A stretch of DNA of 64,000 bases from CATOSK01 sp034423195. GTDB taxonomy: Bacteria > Chloroflexota > Dehalococcoidia > Lucifugimonadales > UBA3495. The notes under the pieces were generated by a model that was not told the origin of the DNA, did no database searches, and worked only from the letters and a program-made list of their open reading frames with translations. The position numbers and the translations under genes are program-made. Positions 17,191-25,056 of the stretch are shown one piece after another. Each line of letters begins with the position of its first letter. Positions within the stretch are counted from its first letter, which is position 1. The stretch spans positions 1 through 64,000 of the forward strand of contig DAOUIZ010000066.1 in the NCBI GenBank assembly GCA_034423195.1, read 5' to 3'.

Positions 17191-18245
17191 GCGGCCACCG
17201 CAGGACTGTGACCGCCGCCTGGGGCGACATCATTGAAGCCCTTGAGCGGTGCTATGAGCTGGGGTGGACGGATGGGTTGCCGGTGGTGCCTCCGACGGAC
17301 TACCGGGCGAGGGAGTTTGTTGAGGCCTCGAGGCGTGATCCGTCGGAGATCGTGGGGGAGTTGCCGGAACGCCGGCGGGAGATAACCGTCGGGCATGTGG
17401 CGGCGAACTCGGTGATGGCGGGTTGCCTGCCGCAGTATATGCCGGTGGTGCTGGCGGCGGCGGAAGCCATGCTGGACCCGGTGTTCAACCTGGTGGGGCC
17501 GTCGTCGAGCCTGGGGGGAGCCGGCATCCTGGTCATCGTCAATGGGCCGGTGACAACGGAGCTGGGGATCAACGGGCGGAACAACCTGTTCGGTCCGGGA
17601 AACCGGGCCAACGCCACCATCGGGCGGTCCATACGCCTGATCCTGATGAACGCCTGCGCGGCGGTGCCAGGGCTTTTCGACCGGAGCGTCATCGGGCACC
17701 CGGGAAAGTACAGCTACTGCATCGCCGAGGCGGAAGGGGAAACCCACTGGAATCCGCTGCACGTCGAGCGGGGGTTTGCTCCAACGGATAGCGCGGTGAC
17801 GGTGTTCGCCGGGGAGGCGCCCCGGCAGGTGCGGGCGGTGGGCAGGCCGGAAGCCATCCTGTACAGCATCGCCGATACGGCGGCGACCCTCGGAACATCC
17901 ATGTCCACGGGAGGGTCGGTGGGCGACCGCTCCGCGGGGGTGAGGCAGGGGGAGATCGTGGTGACCATCGCCGGGGAAAGCAGGCTCTGGCAGGACTGGT
18001 CCAAGGCCCAGGTGAGGGACTACCTGCAGCAGCGGATCAAGCGTCCGTTGGCCGAGCTGAAGCGGGCCGGGGTGATGGACGATCCGGTGGCCCCGGAAGA
18101 CGAAGAGACGATGGTGGACCTGATTGGCAGTCCCGGCGATATCCTGGTTGTGTTTGCCGGCGGGGAGGAGGCCAATATGTCGTCGGTCATACCGAGCTGG
18201 GGCCCGCTGGTGGGAAGCACGGCGGTGACGAAGCTGGTGAAGTAA
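17187..18245 (+). CDS. UGSC-associated protein (partner of the selenoprotein)
   Basis: 352 aa, with its ATG overlapping the DUF4268 stop. Blocks such as GWTDGLPVVPPT, HVAANSVMAGCLPQYMPVVLAAAEAMLDP, INGRNNLFGPGNRANATIGR and HPGKYSYCIAEAEGE are strongly protein-like. From memory they match the conserved long protein that travels with UGSC-family (seleno)proteins. The selenoprotein gene starts 64 nt further on. Two genes in this order suggest a two-subunit enzyme. No nucleotide-binding or metal motif is obvious, and the substrate is unknown. Confidence 0.7.
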   Translation: MSGHRRTVTAAWGDIIEALERCYELGWTDGLPVVPPTDYRAREFVEASRRDPSEIVGELPERRREITVGHVAANSVMAGCLPQYMPVVLAAAEAMLDPVFNLVGPSSSLGGAGILVIVNGPVTTELGINGRNNLFGPGNRANATIGRSIRLILMNACAAVPGLFDRSVIGHPGKYSYCIAEAEGETHWNPLHVERGFAPTDSAVTVFAGEAPRQVRAVGRPEAILYSIADTAATLGTSMSTGGSVGDRSAGVRQGEIVVTIAGESRLWQDWSKAQVRDYLQQRIKRPLAELKRAGVMDDPVAPEDEETMVDLIGSPGDILVVFAGGEEANMSSVIPSWGPLVGSTAVTKLVK

Positions 18246-18309
18246 TTGGGAAGGCTCCCGGTTGCCGCGTCGTGTGAATCCGGTTGAAACTTGGAGGGAG
18301 GTTGGCAGG

Positions 18310-18855
18310 ATGACTCAGCCAGCGCAAGGTGAATACGTTCTGGTGGACCCGACTACTGAGCCGGTGGTTGCTCCCTTTGACGGAGCTCCGCGGCTGGCGT
18401 CGCTGGCCGGGATGCGGCTTGGGATAATCGACGACAGCAAGCGGAACGCCGACGTGCTGCTGGAAGAACTGATCGAGGTGCTGCGCACCCGGTACGAAAT
18501 TTCGGACGTGCGGTGGCACCGGAAGCCGAGCGCCTCGCGCCCGGCGGACCCGGCGGAGATGGCCCGGCTGGCGGAAAGCTGCGACGCGGTAATCGTCGGG
18601 GTGGGGGATTGAGGGTCGTGCAGCGCGTGCAGTGTGCACGACGGGATTCACGTGGAGCAGGCGGGCATTCCTTCAGCGACGATCTGCACCGACCGGTTCG
18701 TCCACACCGGCGGAGCGATGGCCCGGATGTGGGGAGCCCCGGACTATCCCACCATCTATATGCCGCATCCGATTGAAAACCTGACCCGGGAGCAGCTGCG
18801 GGAGCGGGCCGAGGATCTGGCGCCGACGGTTGTAGCGATCCTGACCGGAGGCTGA
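18310..18855 (+). CDS. UGSC-family selenoprotein (in-frame TGA read as Sec101)
   Basis: 181 codons from the ATG at 18310, after an AGGGAGG site. Codon 101 is TGA (18610-18612) and the same frame continues without a break to 18855. Around it the protein reads ...DAVIVGVGD-U-GSCSAC-SVHDG..., which is the U-G-S-C motif that names the family. Residues 31-100 form a Rossmann-like half (MRLGIIDDSK). The second half continues IPSATICTDRFVHTGG. Starting 2 nt after TGA, an 8-bp perfect stem (18615-18622 with 18635-18642) with a 12-nt loop fits a bacterial SECIS. Stopping at TGA would delete the conserved half. It needs selB/selC elsewhere in the genome. Confidence 0.88.
18610..18642 (+). promoter_or_regulatory. 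Sec codon and SECIS-like hairpin
   Basis: TGA at 18610-18612, a 2-nt gap, then GTCGTGCA (18615-18622), a 12-nt loop, and TGCACGAC (18635-18642), a perfect 8-bp stem. Bacterial SECIS elements lie directly after the UGA inside the coding region and bind SelB. Position and size fit; the loop has G-T pairs as usual for SelB contacts. The hairpin could also be shaped by coding constraints of CSACS. Confidence 0.75.
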
Positions 18856-18961
18856 CCACGGCCAAGGGTTTTCCGCTTGCCTATTCGCGGACAGCCCGAA
18901 CCCCGGCAGAAGGAACAGGGGTGCAATTTCCCCTGCCCGTCAATCCCATGGAGGAGACCAG

Positions 18962-19402
18962 TTGGGAACAATAACAGACATTCTGGTCGCTGTAATGGCG
19001 CTGGTCGTCATCGCCGTTTGCCTGGCCGCCGGGATGCTGATCATCAACATCTACGGCCCATTGAAGAACACGGCGAACAACCTGGAAGCGGCCTCGGAAT
19101 CCGCGGTGGTGGCGTCGGACAACATGATTGCCGTCACCGATGACCTGGCCGAGGTGGTGGCAGCCGCCCACGAAGCATCCGGCAACCTGGCCGAAATCAC
19201 CGGGGAGATGAAGGCGGCGTCGGACAATATCGCGGCGGTTTCCGAAGGGGTGGCGGACATATCAGAAGAGGTGAGCCAGGCTTCCCAGCAACTCGCCGCC
19301 GCATCCGAGAAGCTGTCGGCGACGGTGGATGAGACCAGGGAGAGCGTGGGAACGGTGCTGGACAGTCTTCGTGGGGCGGGCTTGATCTTCGGAGGGAACT
19401 GA
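18962..19402 (+). CDS. Membrane-anchored coiled-coil protein
   Basis: 146 aa from a TTG start, placed 5 nt after GGAGGAG. Residues 5-30 (ILVAVMALVVIAVCLAAGMLII) form one membrane helix. The rest is Ala/Ser/Glu-rich heptad sequence (NLEAASESAVVASDN, EVSQASQQLAAASEKL) like the coiled coil of chemoreceptors and DUF948-type proteins, but with no HAMP or signalling tip. It probably forms a helical bundle outside or along the membrane. Specific role unknown. Confidence 0.75.
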   Translation: MGTITDILVAVMALVVIAVCLAAGMLIINIYGPLKNTANNLEAASESAVVASDNMIAVTDDLAEVVAAAHEASGNLAEITGEMKAASDNIAAVSEGVADISEEVSQASQQLAAASEKLSATVDETRESVGTVLDSLRGAGLIFGGN

Positions 19403-19422
19403 CGGGGTCGGCGACTGCCGAG

Positions 19423-19605
19423 TTATCCCCGCAACGCCGGGGGCAGCAAAATGGGGATAGAGTCCTTGATCGGGTAATCGTCGTCGCAGGTGTTGCAATG
19501 GAGCGACCCCTCGATTATTTCTCCGGAATCCTCGGTGACGATGTTCAACTGAAGTTCCCCCTTGCAGACGGGGCAGGCGAGGATTTGCATCAAGTCTCGT
19601 TTCAA
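19423..19605 (-). CDS. Trm112-family zinc-ribbon protein
   Basis: 60 aa from a TTG start 6 nt after GGAGG. It has CPVCKGEL near the start and CNTCDDDYPIKDSIPILLP near the end, the standard layout of bacterial Trm112-like proteins, which bind one zinc and often activate methyltransferases. Length is typical. It is next to a CopD-like membrane gene on the same strand, with no methyltransferase in view. Confidence 0.88.
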   Translation of the reverse strand: MKRDLMQILACPVCKGELQLNIVTEDSGEIIEGSLHCNTCDDDYPIKDSIPILLPPALRG

Positions 19606-19674
19606 GATTCCTCCAAAACGCGGCGCTCAATGGCGGCGCCCGACGTTTTCGTTCGATTCGGTGGACCCCAGACG

Positions 19675-20157
19675 CTACGGTTCCAGGCCTGCCTCGAACA
19701 GGGCGGAGAGGACATCGGCGAGTCCAATGACGATGACTCCGGCAACGAGGACGGCGGTGGTGCCGGTGAGTTCCCGGCGGGCGCGGGGCCACCATCCGGT
19801 GGGGCCGGGTCCGCTATCGGGAGAGGCCCGGCGGCGCAGGAACCATACCATGCCGAACATATACAGGGCCAGGACTACTTTGACCGCCAGAACGATAACG
19901 TAGGCGGTGGATACGGCGCCTCCGGTCAGCCGGGCGGCGGAGAGGACGATCCCGGTGATGATTAGGAGGGCGATGGCCGTGTTGACCAGTCCGCGGAACT
20001 CGCTGCCGATGGCCCGCCGCGAGGCCTCTCCGGCGGGAGCCCGCTGGAATGCCGGCCGGAGCACGAGGAGGTAGAAGATGCCGCCGCCAACCCAGGCGAC
20101 GGCTCCCAGGCCATGCCCCCAGCGGACGGCCGCCAGGATCCAGTCCAGTGGTTCCAT
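19675..20157 (-). CDS. CopD-like four-helix membrane protein
   Basis: 160 aa with four hydrophobic segments (about 15-35, 55-78, 84-105 and 130-152). The first carries RWGHGLGAVAWVGGG, similar to the His-containing first helix of CopD/DUF2269-type proteins that may bind heme or copper. A Gly/Pro-rich cytoplasmic loop (RRASPDSGPGPTGWWPRARR) precedes helix 4. It may work with the thioredoxin-like lipoprotein just upstream on the same strand. Function inferred only from family. Confidence 0.7.
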   Translation of the reverse strand: MEPLDWILAAVRWGHGLGAVAWVGGGIFYLLVLRPAFQRAPAGEASRRAIGSEFRGLVNTAIALLIITGIVLSAARLTGGAVSTAYVIVLAVKVVLALYMFGMVWFLRRRASPDSGPGPTGWWPRARRELTGTTAVLVAGVIVIGLADVLSALFEAGLEP

Positions 20158-20192
20158 GCTAGTGAGTTGAGGGAGGGTAGTACACGGACAGC

Positions 20193-20708
20193 CTATCCCA
20201 AGCCCATGCTTTCCAGGATTTCGACGATGGTTTCCAGGTCCATGTTGCGGGTGACGACCCGTGCCACCCGGCCGTCGCGGTCGATGAAGTAGGTGGTGGG
20301 ATAGAATTCTATGCCGTAACGCTGGGCAATGGTCTGCTGACGGTCGGTGGCAAAGTCGAAGGTCAGGCCGTACTCGTCCACGAAATCCCGGGCATCCTGC
20401 TCGGAGTCGAATCCCCGGGGCACGAACAGCCCGACGAAGCGGACATCCTCATCACCGAAATCGCGCCAGGCCTGTTCGAGGTGAGGCATCTCCTGGCGGC
20501 AGGGCGCGCACGAAGGATACCAGAAGTTTAGGACAACGTTGGTCCTGCCGGCCTGGTCGGAAAGGGCGAAGGGGGAACCGTCGAAGAGGTCGACCCGGAA
20601 GTCGAGGGCGGGTTCGCGGGGGGCGCAGGCGGTGAGCAGGGTCAGCGCCGCGGTGGCTAGCAGCAGGGTGGGTAGGCGCAAAGCGGTTATCAGCATGGCG
20701 GGATTCAT
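20193..20708 (-). CDS. TlpA/ResA-family thiol-disulfide lipoprotein
   Basis: 171 aa. A signal peptide with hydrophobic core (LLLATAALTLL) ends in the lipobox TAC at Cys28, so it is an exported lipoprotein. A thioredoxin fold follows with redox motif Cys67-Ala-Pro-Cys70 in FWYPSCAPCRQE and the cis-Pro region FYPTTYFIDRDGRV. Such proteins reduce apocytochrome or other exported thiols. With the CopD-like gene next to it, a part in cytochrome or copper-protein assembly is plausible. Confidence 0.9.
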   Translation of the reverse strand: MNPAMLITALRLPTLLLATAALTLLTACAPREPALDFRVDLFDGSPFALSDQAGRTNVVLNFWYPSCAPCRQEMPHLEQAWRDFGDEDVRFVGLFVPRGFDSEQDARDFVDEYGLTFDFATDRQQTIAQRYGIEFYPTTYFIDRDGRVARVVTRNMDLETIVEILESMGLG

Positions 20709-20815
20709 CCATTCTATCCAGCGGGGTTGAAGAGGGTCAATCCGGCCCTTGACGGGCGGGGCCTGCCGGGTACAATCGCGGAAACGGTCGGCCCAGACGG
20801 GCCGGGAGGCGGGTT

Positions 20816-21568
20816 ATGAGATTGGAAAACAAAGTGGCCCTGATTAGCGGGGGAGCCAGGGGACAGGGCGAGGTGGAGGCCAAGCTGTTCGCCCGCGAGG
20901 GGGCCAGGGTTGTCATCGGTGACATTTTGGAGGATGAAGGCCGTCGGGTGGAGGCGGAAATCAACGAGCTGGGCGGGGAGTGCGTGTTCGTGACGCTGGA
21001 CGTCACCAGGGAGGAGGACTGGGAGCGGGCGGTAGCGGCGGCGGCGGAGCGGTTCGGCAAGCTGGATATCCTGGTGAACAACGCCGGTATCTTCAAGCTG
21101 GGCACGGTGGAGGACACGACTCCCGAGTTGTGGGACGAAATCATGGACATCAACAGCAAGGGAGTATTTCTGGGGACGAAGTGCGCCATCCCGGAGATGC
21201 GTAAGGCGGGAGGCGGGTCCATCGTGAACATTTCCTCGGTGGCCGGGTTGATAGGGACCCAGTACTCGGCGGCCTACGGGGCGTCCAAAGGGTCGGTGCG
21301 GTTGCTGACCAAGGCCACGGCGACGACCTACGCCAGGGAAGGGATAAGGGCCAACTCGGTCCATCCCGGGGTCATCGAGACGCCGATGACGGCCCCTAAC
21401 CTGTTGAGCAACGAGGAGATACGGCGGCGGTCCATCGAGCGGCACCCCCTGGGGAGGATCGGACAGCCGGAGGACGTGGCCTACGGGGTGCTGTTCCTGG
21501 CGTCGGACGAGTCCTCGTTTATGACGGGAAGCGAGTTGGTGATTGACGGGGGTTTGACGGCCCAGTAG
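20816..21568 (+). CDS. SDR-family oxidoreductase
   Basis: 250 aa. Classical short-chain dehydrogenase motifs: SGGARGQGE (a variant of the TGxxxGxG cofactor loop), the acidic residue of IGDILEDEG suggesting NAD preference, NNAG, Ser in NISSVAG, and Tyr/Lys in YGASKGS. The end MTGSELVIDGG is typical. It most resembles 3-alpha-hydroxysteroid/cyclopentanol-type SDRs, but the substrate is unknown. Transcription should end at the hairpin before the converging gamma-glutamyltransferase gene. Confidence 0.92.
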   Translation: MRLENKVALISGGARGQGEVEAKLFAREGARVVIGDILEDEGRRVEAEINELGGECVFVTLDVTREEDWERAVAAAAERFGKLDILVNNAGIFKLGTVEDTTPELWDEIMDINSKGVFLGTKCAIPEMRKAGGGSIVNISSVAGLIGTQYSAAYGASKGSVRLLTKATATTYAREGIRANSVHPGVIETPMTAPNLLSNEEIRRRSIERHPLGRIGQPEDVAYGVLFLASDESSFMTGSELVIDGGLTAQ

Positions 21569-21593
21569 GGCAGGTAGCAGCGGGTTACGCTGA

Positions 21594-21632
21594 GGGATGC
21601 ATCCCCCAGACCCCCTGAATGAGGCGGGCTTG
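21594..21632. repeat. Intergenic repeat A, copy 1
   Basis: Begins with the palindrome GGGATGCATCCC, followed by CCAGACCCCCTGAATGAGGC. About four fifths of its roughly 42 nt match the element at 27260-27301, including the spacing of palindrome and C-run. Both copies sit just downstream of a plus-strand SDR gene. Confidence 0.6.
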
Positions 21633-21650
21633 GATTCCCTCCGAAATGAA

Positions 21651-21679
21651 AAGGCCGGTTCGTTCATTGAACCGGCCTT
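21651..21679. terminator. Bidirectional intrinsic terminator
   Basis: A perfect 11-bp inverted repeat AAGGCCGGTTC / GAACCGGCCTT with a 7-nt loop lies between the converging SDR and gamma-glutamyltransferase genes. On the minus strand the stem is followed by TTTTCATTT and on the plus strand by CATTCGTT, so it best serves the minus-strand gene. Confidence 0.85.
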
Positions 21680-21704
21680 CATTCGTTATATGCCGGGCTC
21701 CGGG

Positions 21705-23468
21705 TCAGCGGCCCATGGCGTAGCCGTCGCGGCGGAGGTCGGCGCCGGCGGAAAGGCCGCCGCGTTCCCGGTCTATTTCGATGCCGCACAGGGCGCCCAT
21801 GCGGGGAGTCCAGTCGTTCCAGACATCCACGTCGTGGCCCCGGGACCTCAGTTCCTCGACGGTATCCCCGCTGATGCGCCCCTCGGCCCCGACCAGGCCC
21901 GGGTAGTAGGCGTGGGGCCAGAAGGAGTTGGGGAAGCTCCAGGTGGAGACCCGGGGCGCTTCCACCGCCTGCTGCACATCCATGCCGAACTCGGCCATGT
22001 TGAGGAACATCTGGGTCATGGACTGGCACTGGACGTCGCCGGCCGGGGTGCCGAAGGGCATCCACAGCTTGCCGTCCCGGAAGGCCATGGCCGGGTTGGG
22101 CGTGAGACGCGGGCGCTTGCCGGGAGCCAGGCAGGCGGGATGGCCCGGGTCCAGCCAGTTCTGCGAGCCCCGGGCGGAAACGACGAAGCCGAGGCCGGGG
22201 ACGACCGGCGAGCCGCCGATGCCGTCGCTGGGCGTGGCGGAGAAGGCGTTGCCCCAGCGGTCAACGGTGCAGATGTAGCTGGTGTCGGCCTCCATGCGCC
22301 CGGCGACCGGCTCGGGACGGCGGTAATTGCCATTGGTGTGGCCGTTAACGTGGCCGCTTCCCTGGAACGCCCAAGGGTCGCCGGCCCGGGGCATCTCCGG
22401 GTTGGCGCGGCGGGGGTCGATTAGGCTCCGTCGGATAGCGCCATAGGCCGGGTCCAGCAGGCCCTTCATGGGCACTTCAACGAAATCGGGGTCGCCGTAG
22501 AAGGCGTCCCGGTCGGCGTAGGCCAGCTTCAGGGCCTCGATGAGGGTGTGCAGGTAGTCGGGAGTGTTGTGTCCCATCTCCCGCAGGCCGCAGCCTTCCA
22601 GGATGCTGAGGGCCTGGAGCGTGACCGGGCCCTGGGTCCAGGTGCCGCAGGTGTAGACGTCGGTGCCCTTGTAGTTCATGGTGGGAGGCTGGTCGACGCC
22701 GACGTGGAACCTGGCCAGGTCGTCCATGGTCAGAAGTCCGCCCTCCTCCTGGATGAAGCGGACGATCTCCTCGGCAATGTCGCCCAGGTAGAACAGGTCG
22801 CGGGCCGCCTGGATGCCGGCCTCCCGGTCGTTGCAGGACTGCTCGGCTTCCATCATGCGCCGGAAGGTGCGGGCCAGGTCCTGCTGGACCAGCACGTCGC
22901 CGGTCGCCAGGGGAAGGCCGTCCCGGAAGAAGCGGGCGACGGTGCTGGGCCACTTGACGGTCTCCCGCTCGTCGTGGATGAGCTTGGGCGCCTCCCGGAC
23001 AAAGGCGTTGTGCAGGGACTCGGGAATGGGGAATCCGCGCTCAGCGATTTCCAGGGCCGGGGTGACGACCTGGGAAAAGGTCATGGTGCCGTAGAGCCTC
23101 AGGGCGGTGAGCCATCCGTCGGCGGCGGAGGGAGTGACGGTCCGGAGAACGCCGGAGGGAAGCTGCCCGTCGTGGTTCCGGTTGAAGTAGTCGACGCTGG
23201 CGGCCTGGGGCCAGCGGCCCAATCCGCTGATGCTGACGATGTCGCCGCTGGCAACGTCGTGGACAATGATGGGGGCGACGCCGCCCAGGCTGGTGTACTG
23301 GGGCAGGACGACGTTGAGCGTCAGTCCGGCGGCAACGCCCGCGTCGGTGGCGTTGCCGCCCTGCTCCAGGATGCGGAACGCCGCGGCGGTGCCGAGGTAG
23401 TGTCCGGTGGACGCCATGTGAGTGGTGCCGGTGATGAGAGGGCGGTAGGACCTCAAGCCTAGTGCCAC
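21705..23468 (-). CDS. Gamma-glutamyltransferase family protein
   Basis: 587 aa. The Ntn-hydrolase nucleophile is Thr396 in EADTSYICTVD, where GGT precursors cleave themselves to give a large (about 395 aa) and a small (about 190 aa) chain. Other family blocks are GGNATDAGVAA near the start and GIGGSPVVPGLG after the nucleophile. There is no signal peptide, so it is probably cytoplasmic like other GGT-like acylases. The usual PNDF-type glycine loop is changed, so the substrate may be an acylated compound rather than glutathione. Confidence 0.9.
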   Translation of the reverse strand: MALGLRSYRPLITGTTHMASTGHYLGTAAAFRILEQGGNATDAGVAAGLTLNVVLPQYTSLGGVAPIIVHDVASGDIVSISGLGRWPQAASVDYFNRNHDGQLPSGVLRTVTPSAADGWLTALRLYGTMTFSQVVTPALEIAERGFPIPESLHNAFVREAPKLIHDERETVKWPSTVARFFRDGLPLATGDVLVQQDLARTFRRMMEAEQSCNDREAGIQAARDLFYLGDIAEEIVRFIQEEGGLLTMDDLARFHVGVDQPPTMNYKGTDVYTCGTWTQGPVTLQALSILEGCGLREMGHNTPDYLHTLIEALKLAYADRDAFYGDPDFVEVPMKGLLDPAYGAIRRSLIDPRRANPEMPRAGDPWAFQGSGHVNGHTNGNYRRPEPVAGRMEADTSYICTVDRWGNAFSATPSDGIGGSPVVPGLGFVVSARGSQNWLDPGHPACLAPGKRPRLTPNPAMAFRDGKLWMPFGTPAGDVQCQSMTQMFLNMAEFGMDVQQAVEAPRVSTWSFPNSFWPHAYYPGLVGAEGRISGDTVEELRSRGHDVDVWNDWTPRMGALCGIEIDRERGGLSAGADLRRDGYAMGR

Positions 23469-23525
23469 GGTTGCACCTCCTTGGAACGGTCTGAGTTGTC
23501 CGGGGATGGTCCTTAAGGGGTTGGG

Positions 23526-24608
23526 TCAGTCCAGGTCGGCCATGCGGGGCATGACCTCGTTGGCGAGGAGGGACATGGATTTCACCCACTTCTCCTCGGG
23601 TTCCCACTCGTGGCCCATGGCCAGCAGGACGCCGAAGCCGCCAACGTCCTTGTGCAGTTGGCGGAGCTTTTCCGTAACGTCGTCCACGCTGCCCACGATC
23701 CAGACGTTGTCGATGAGGTATTCGGGATTAACTTCCTCGTCGGGAATCTCCCGGTCGCCCTTGAAGAGGCTGAGGGAGTCCATGTGCGCCATGAGGGGGA
23801 TGAAGTAGCCGCGGAAGTCGCGTCCGATGGTGCCGTTGAGGACCGCATCGCGGGCTTCCTCGGTGGTCTCGGCAACGAAGATCTCCTTGGCGATGCGCCA
23901 CTGGGAGCGGTCGGGAGTCCTGCCGGACCTGGCTGCGCCTTCCTCGACGGCGTCCCAGTGGGTCTTAAGGGTTTCGGTGGGGACGAGGTTGATGCTGAGG
24001 GGGAGCCAGCCCTTCTCCCCGGCGAAGACCAGGGTCTCGGACTTGGCGGAGACGCCGGCCACGCCAATGGGAGGGTGGGGCTTCTGGAAGGGCGTCATGT
24101 GGAATTGGAGGCCAATCTCAGGGACGGGCTCGGGAATGTTGAACTTCCAGAAGGGGTGCTCGTAGGTACCGGGGGCGGGATTCTCCCACATCTGGAGGAT
24201 CAGCTCGATGGAGTCCCGCGACATGCCGCGATGGGCGCCGGTGGAAGCGTCGAAGCCGAAGACCTCGAAGTCGCCGGGAAAGCCGCCGGAGCCGACGCCC
24301 CAGTGGAACCTTCCCCTGGCCAGGTTGTCCAGCTGGGCGACCCGGTGAGCGATCATGAACGGGTCGTGGTTGGGCATGCAGGTGACGCCGGTGCCGAAGA
24401 TGAGGTTCTTCGTGCGGGACAGGGCGGCGGCGATGAACTGGTCCGGGGCGGGAATGTTCTCCCAGACGGTGGTGAAGTGCTCACCGATCCATGCTTCCCG
24501 GTAGCCGAGGCGGTCCAGCGTCTCCATCTGCACCAGGTCCGCTTCCATGGTGACGGCGGGGTCGGAGCCCGGCGGATGGAGGGGCATGGTGAAGTAGCCG
24601 ACTTGCAT
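23526..24608 (-). CDS. LLM-class flavin-dependent oxidoreductase (1)
   Basis: 360 aa from the ATG at 24608 (MQVGYFTMPLHPPG), favoured over an upstream start because bacterial luciferase-like proteins begin here. It has the TIM-barrel pattern of the family: EHFTTVWENIPAPDQF, GTGVTCMPNHDPFMIAHRVAQLD, LARGRFHWGVGSGGFPGDF and the later PPIGVAGVSAKS. FMNH2 supplied by a separate reductase is the usual cofactor. A minus-strand -10 (TATACT) lies at 24649-24654. Likely substrate class (ketone, sulfonate or hydrocarbon) cannot be told. Confidence 0.9.
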   Translation of the reverse strand: MQVGYFTMPLHPPGSDPAVTMEADLVQMETLDRLGYREAWIGEHFTTVWENIPAPDQFIAAALSRTKNLIFGTGVTCMPNHDPFMIAHRVAQLDNLARGRFHWGVGSGGFPGDFEVFGFDASTGAHRGMSRDSIELILQMWENPAPGTYEHPFWKFNIPEPVPEIGLQFHMTPFQKPHPPIGVAGVSAKSETLVFAGEKGWLPLSINLVPTETLKTHWDAVEEGAARSGRTPDRSQWRIAKEIFVAETTEEARDAVLNGTIGRDFRGYFIPLMAHMDSLSLFKGDREIPDEEVNPEYLIDNVWIVGSVDDVTEKLRQLHKDVGGFGVLLAMGHEWEPEEKWVKSMSLLANEVMPRMADLD

Positions 24609-24694
24609 GGGCGGAGCCTCGCTTTCGATGGGTATAATCGTTGGGGGAGTATAAACCATCGCTCCGGGGTACTCAAACGAAGGGATTTCCAGGA

Positions 24695-25045
24695 ATGCTG
24701 TACGAAGTGGAAGTGGTCGCGGGCGGGAACAGCCCGATGGACCTCAACCGGGTATTCGACCTGCTGGGAGAGCCGGTCCCGGTGGTCAAGGTGGTGTCCT
24801 CCGACCTGTCGGGAGAGGATATCTGGTGCGACGTTACCGGCTGGGGCGAGGAAGGGGCCTGTCCGGCCTACGCGGTGCAGGCGGAGGACTCCGGCGAGGG
24901 CGTCGTGCTGCTGGTCTACGGCGGCGAGGACGGCATACGGCTGAAGCCGTCGGAGGGATCGGGGGAGTGGGACTTGTCCAATAGGGGGCAGTGGGGGGAG
25001 CCCTGCCTCATGCTGGGCGCGGACACCCCCTTTGAGAGACCTTAA
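24695..25045 (+). CDS. Hypothetical protein, 116 aa
   Basis: Starts at the ATG at 24695, behind a short AGG site. It diverges from one flavin oxidoreductase gene and converges on another. It begins MLYEVEVVAGGNSPMD with later GEDIWCDVTGWGEEG and a glycine-rich C-terminus. Composition is that of a soluble protein with beta-rich character and three cysteines. No family recognised. A TATAAT at 24633-24638 could serve as its -10 box. The frame is open from 24641 on. Confidence 0.6.
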   Translation: MLYEVEVVAGGNSPMDLNRVFDLLGEPVPVVKVVSSDLSGEDIWCDVTGWGEEGACPAYAVQAEDSGEGVVLLVYGGEDGIRLKPSEGSGEWDLSNRGQWGEPCLMLGADTPFERP

Positions 25046-25056
25046 CGGGCCGTCGG

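Noticed and set aside
18262..18612. A separate 116-aa gene ending at TGA 18612
   Set aside because: The TGA is better explained as selenocysteine; the same frame continues with conserved GSC and further family sequence to 18855.
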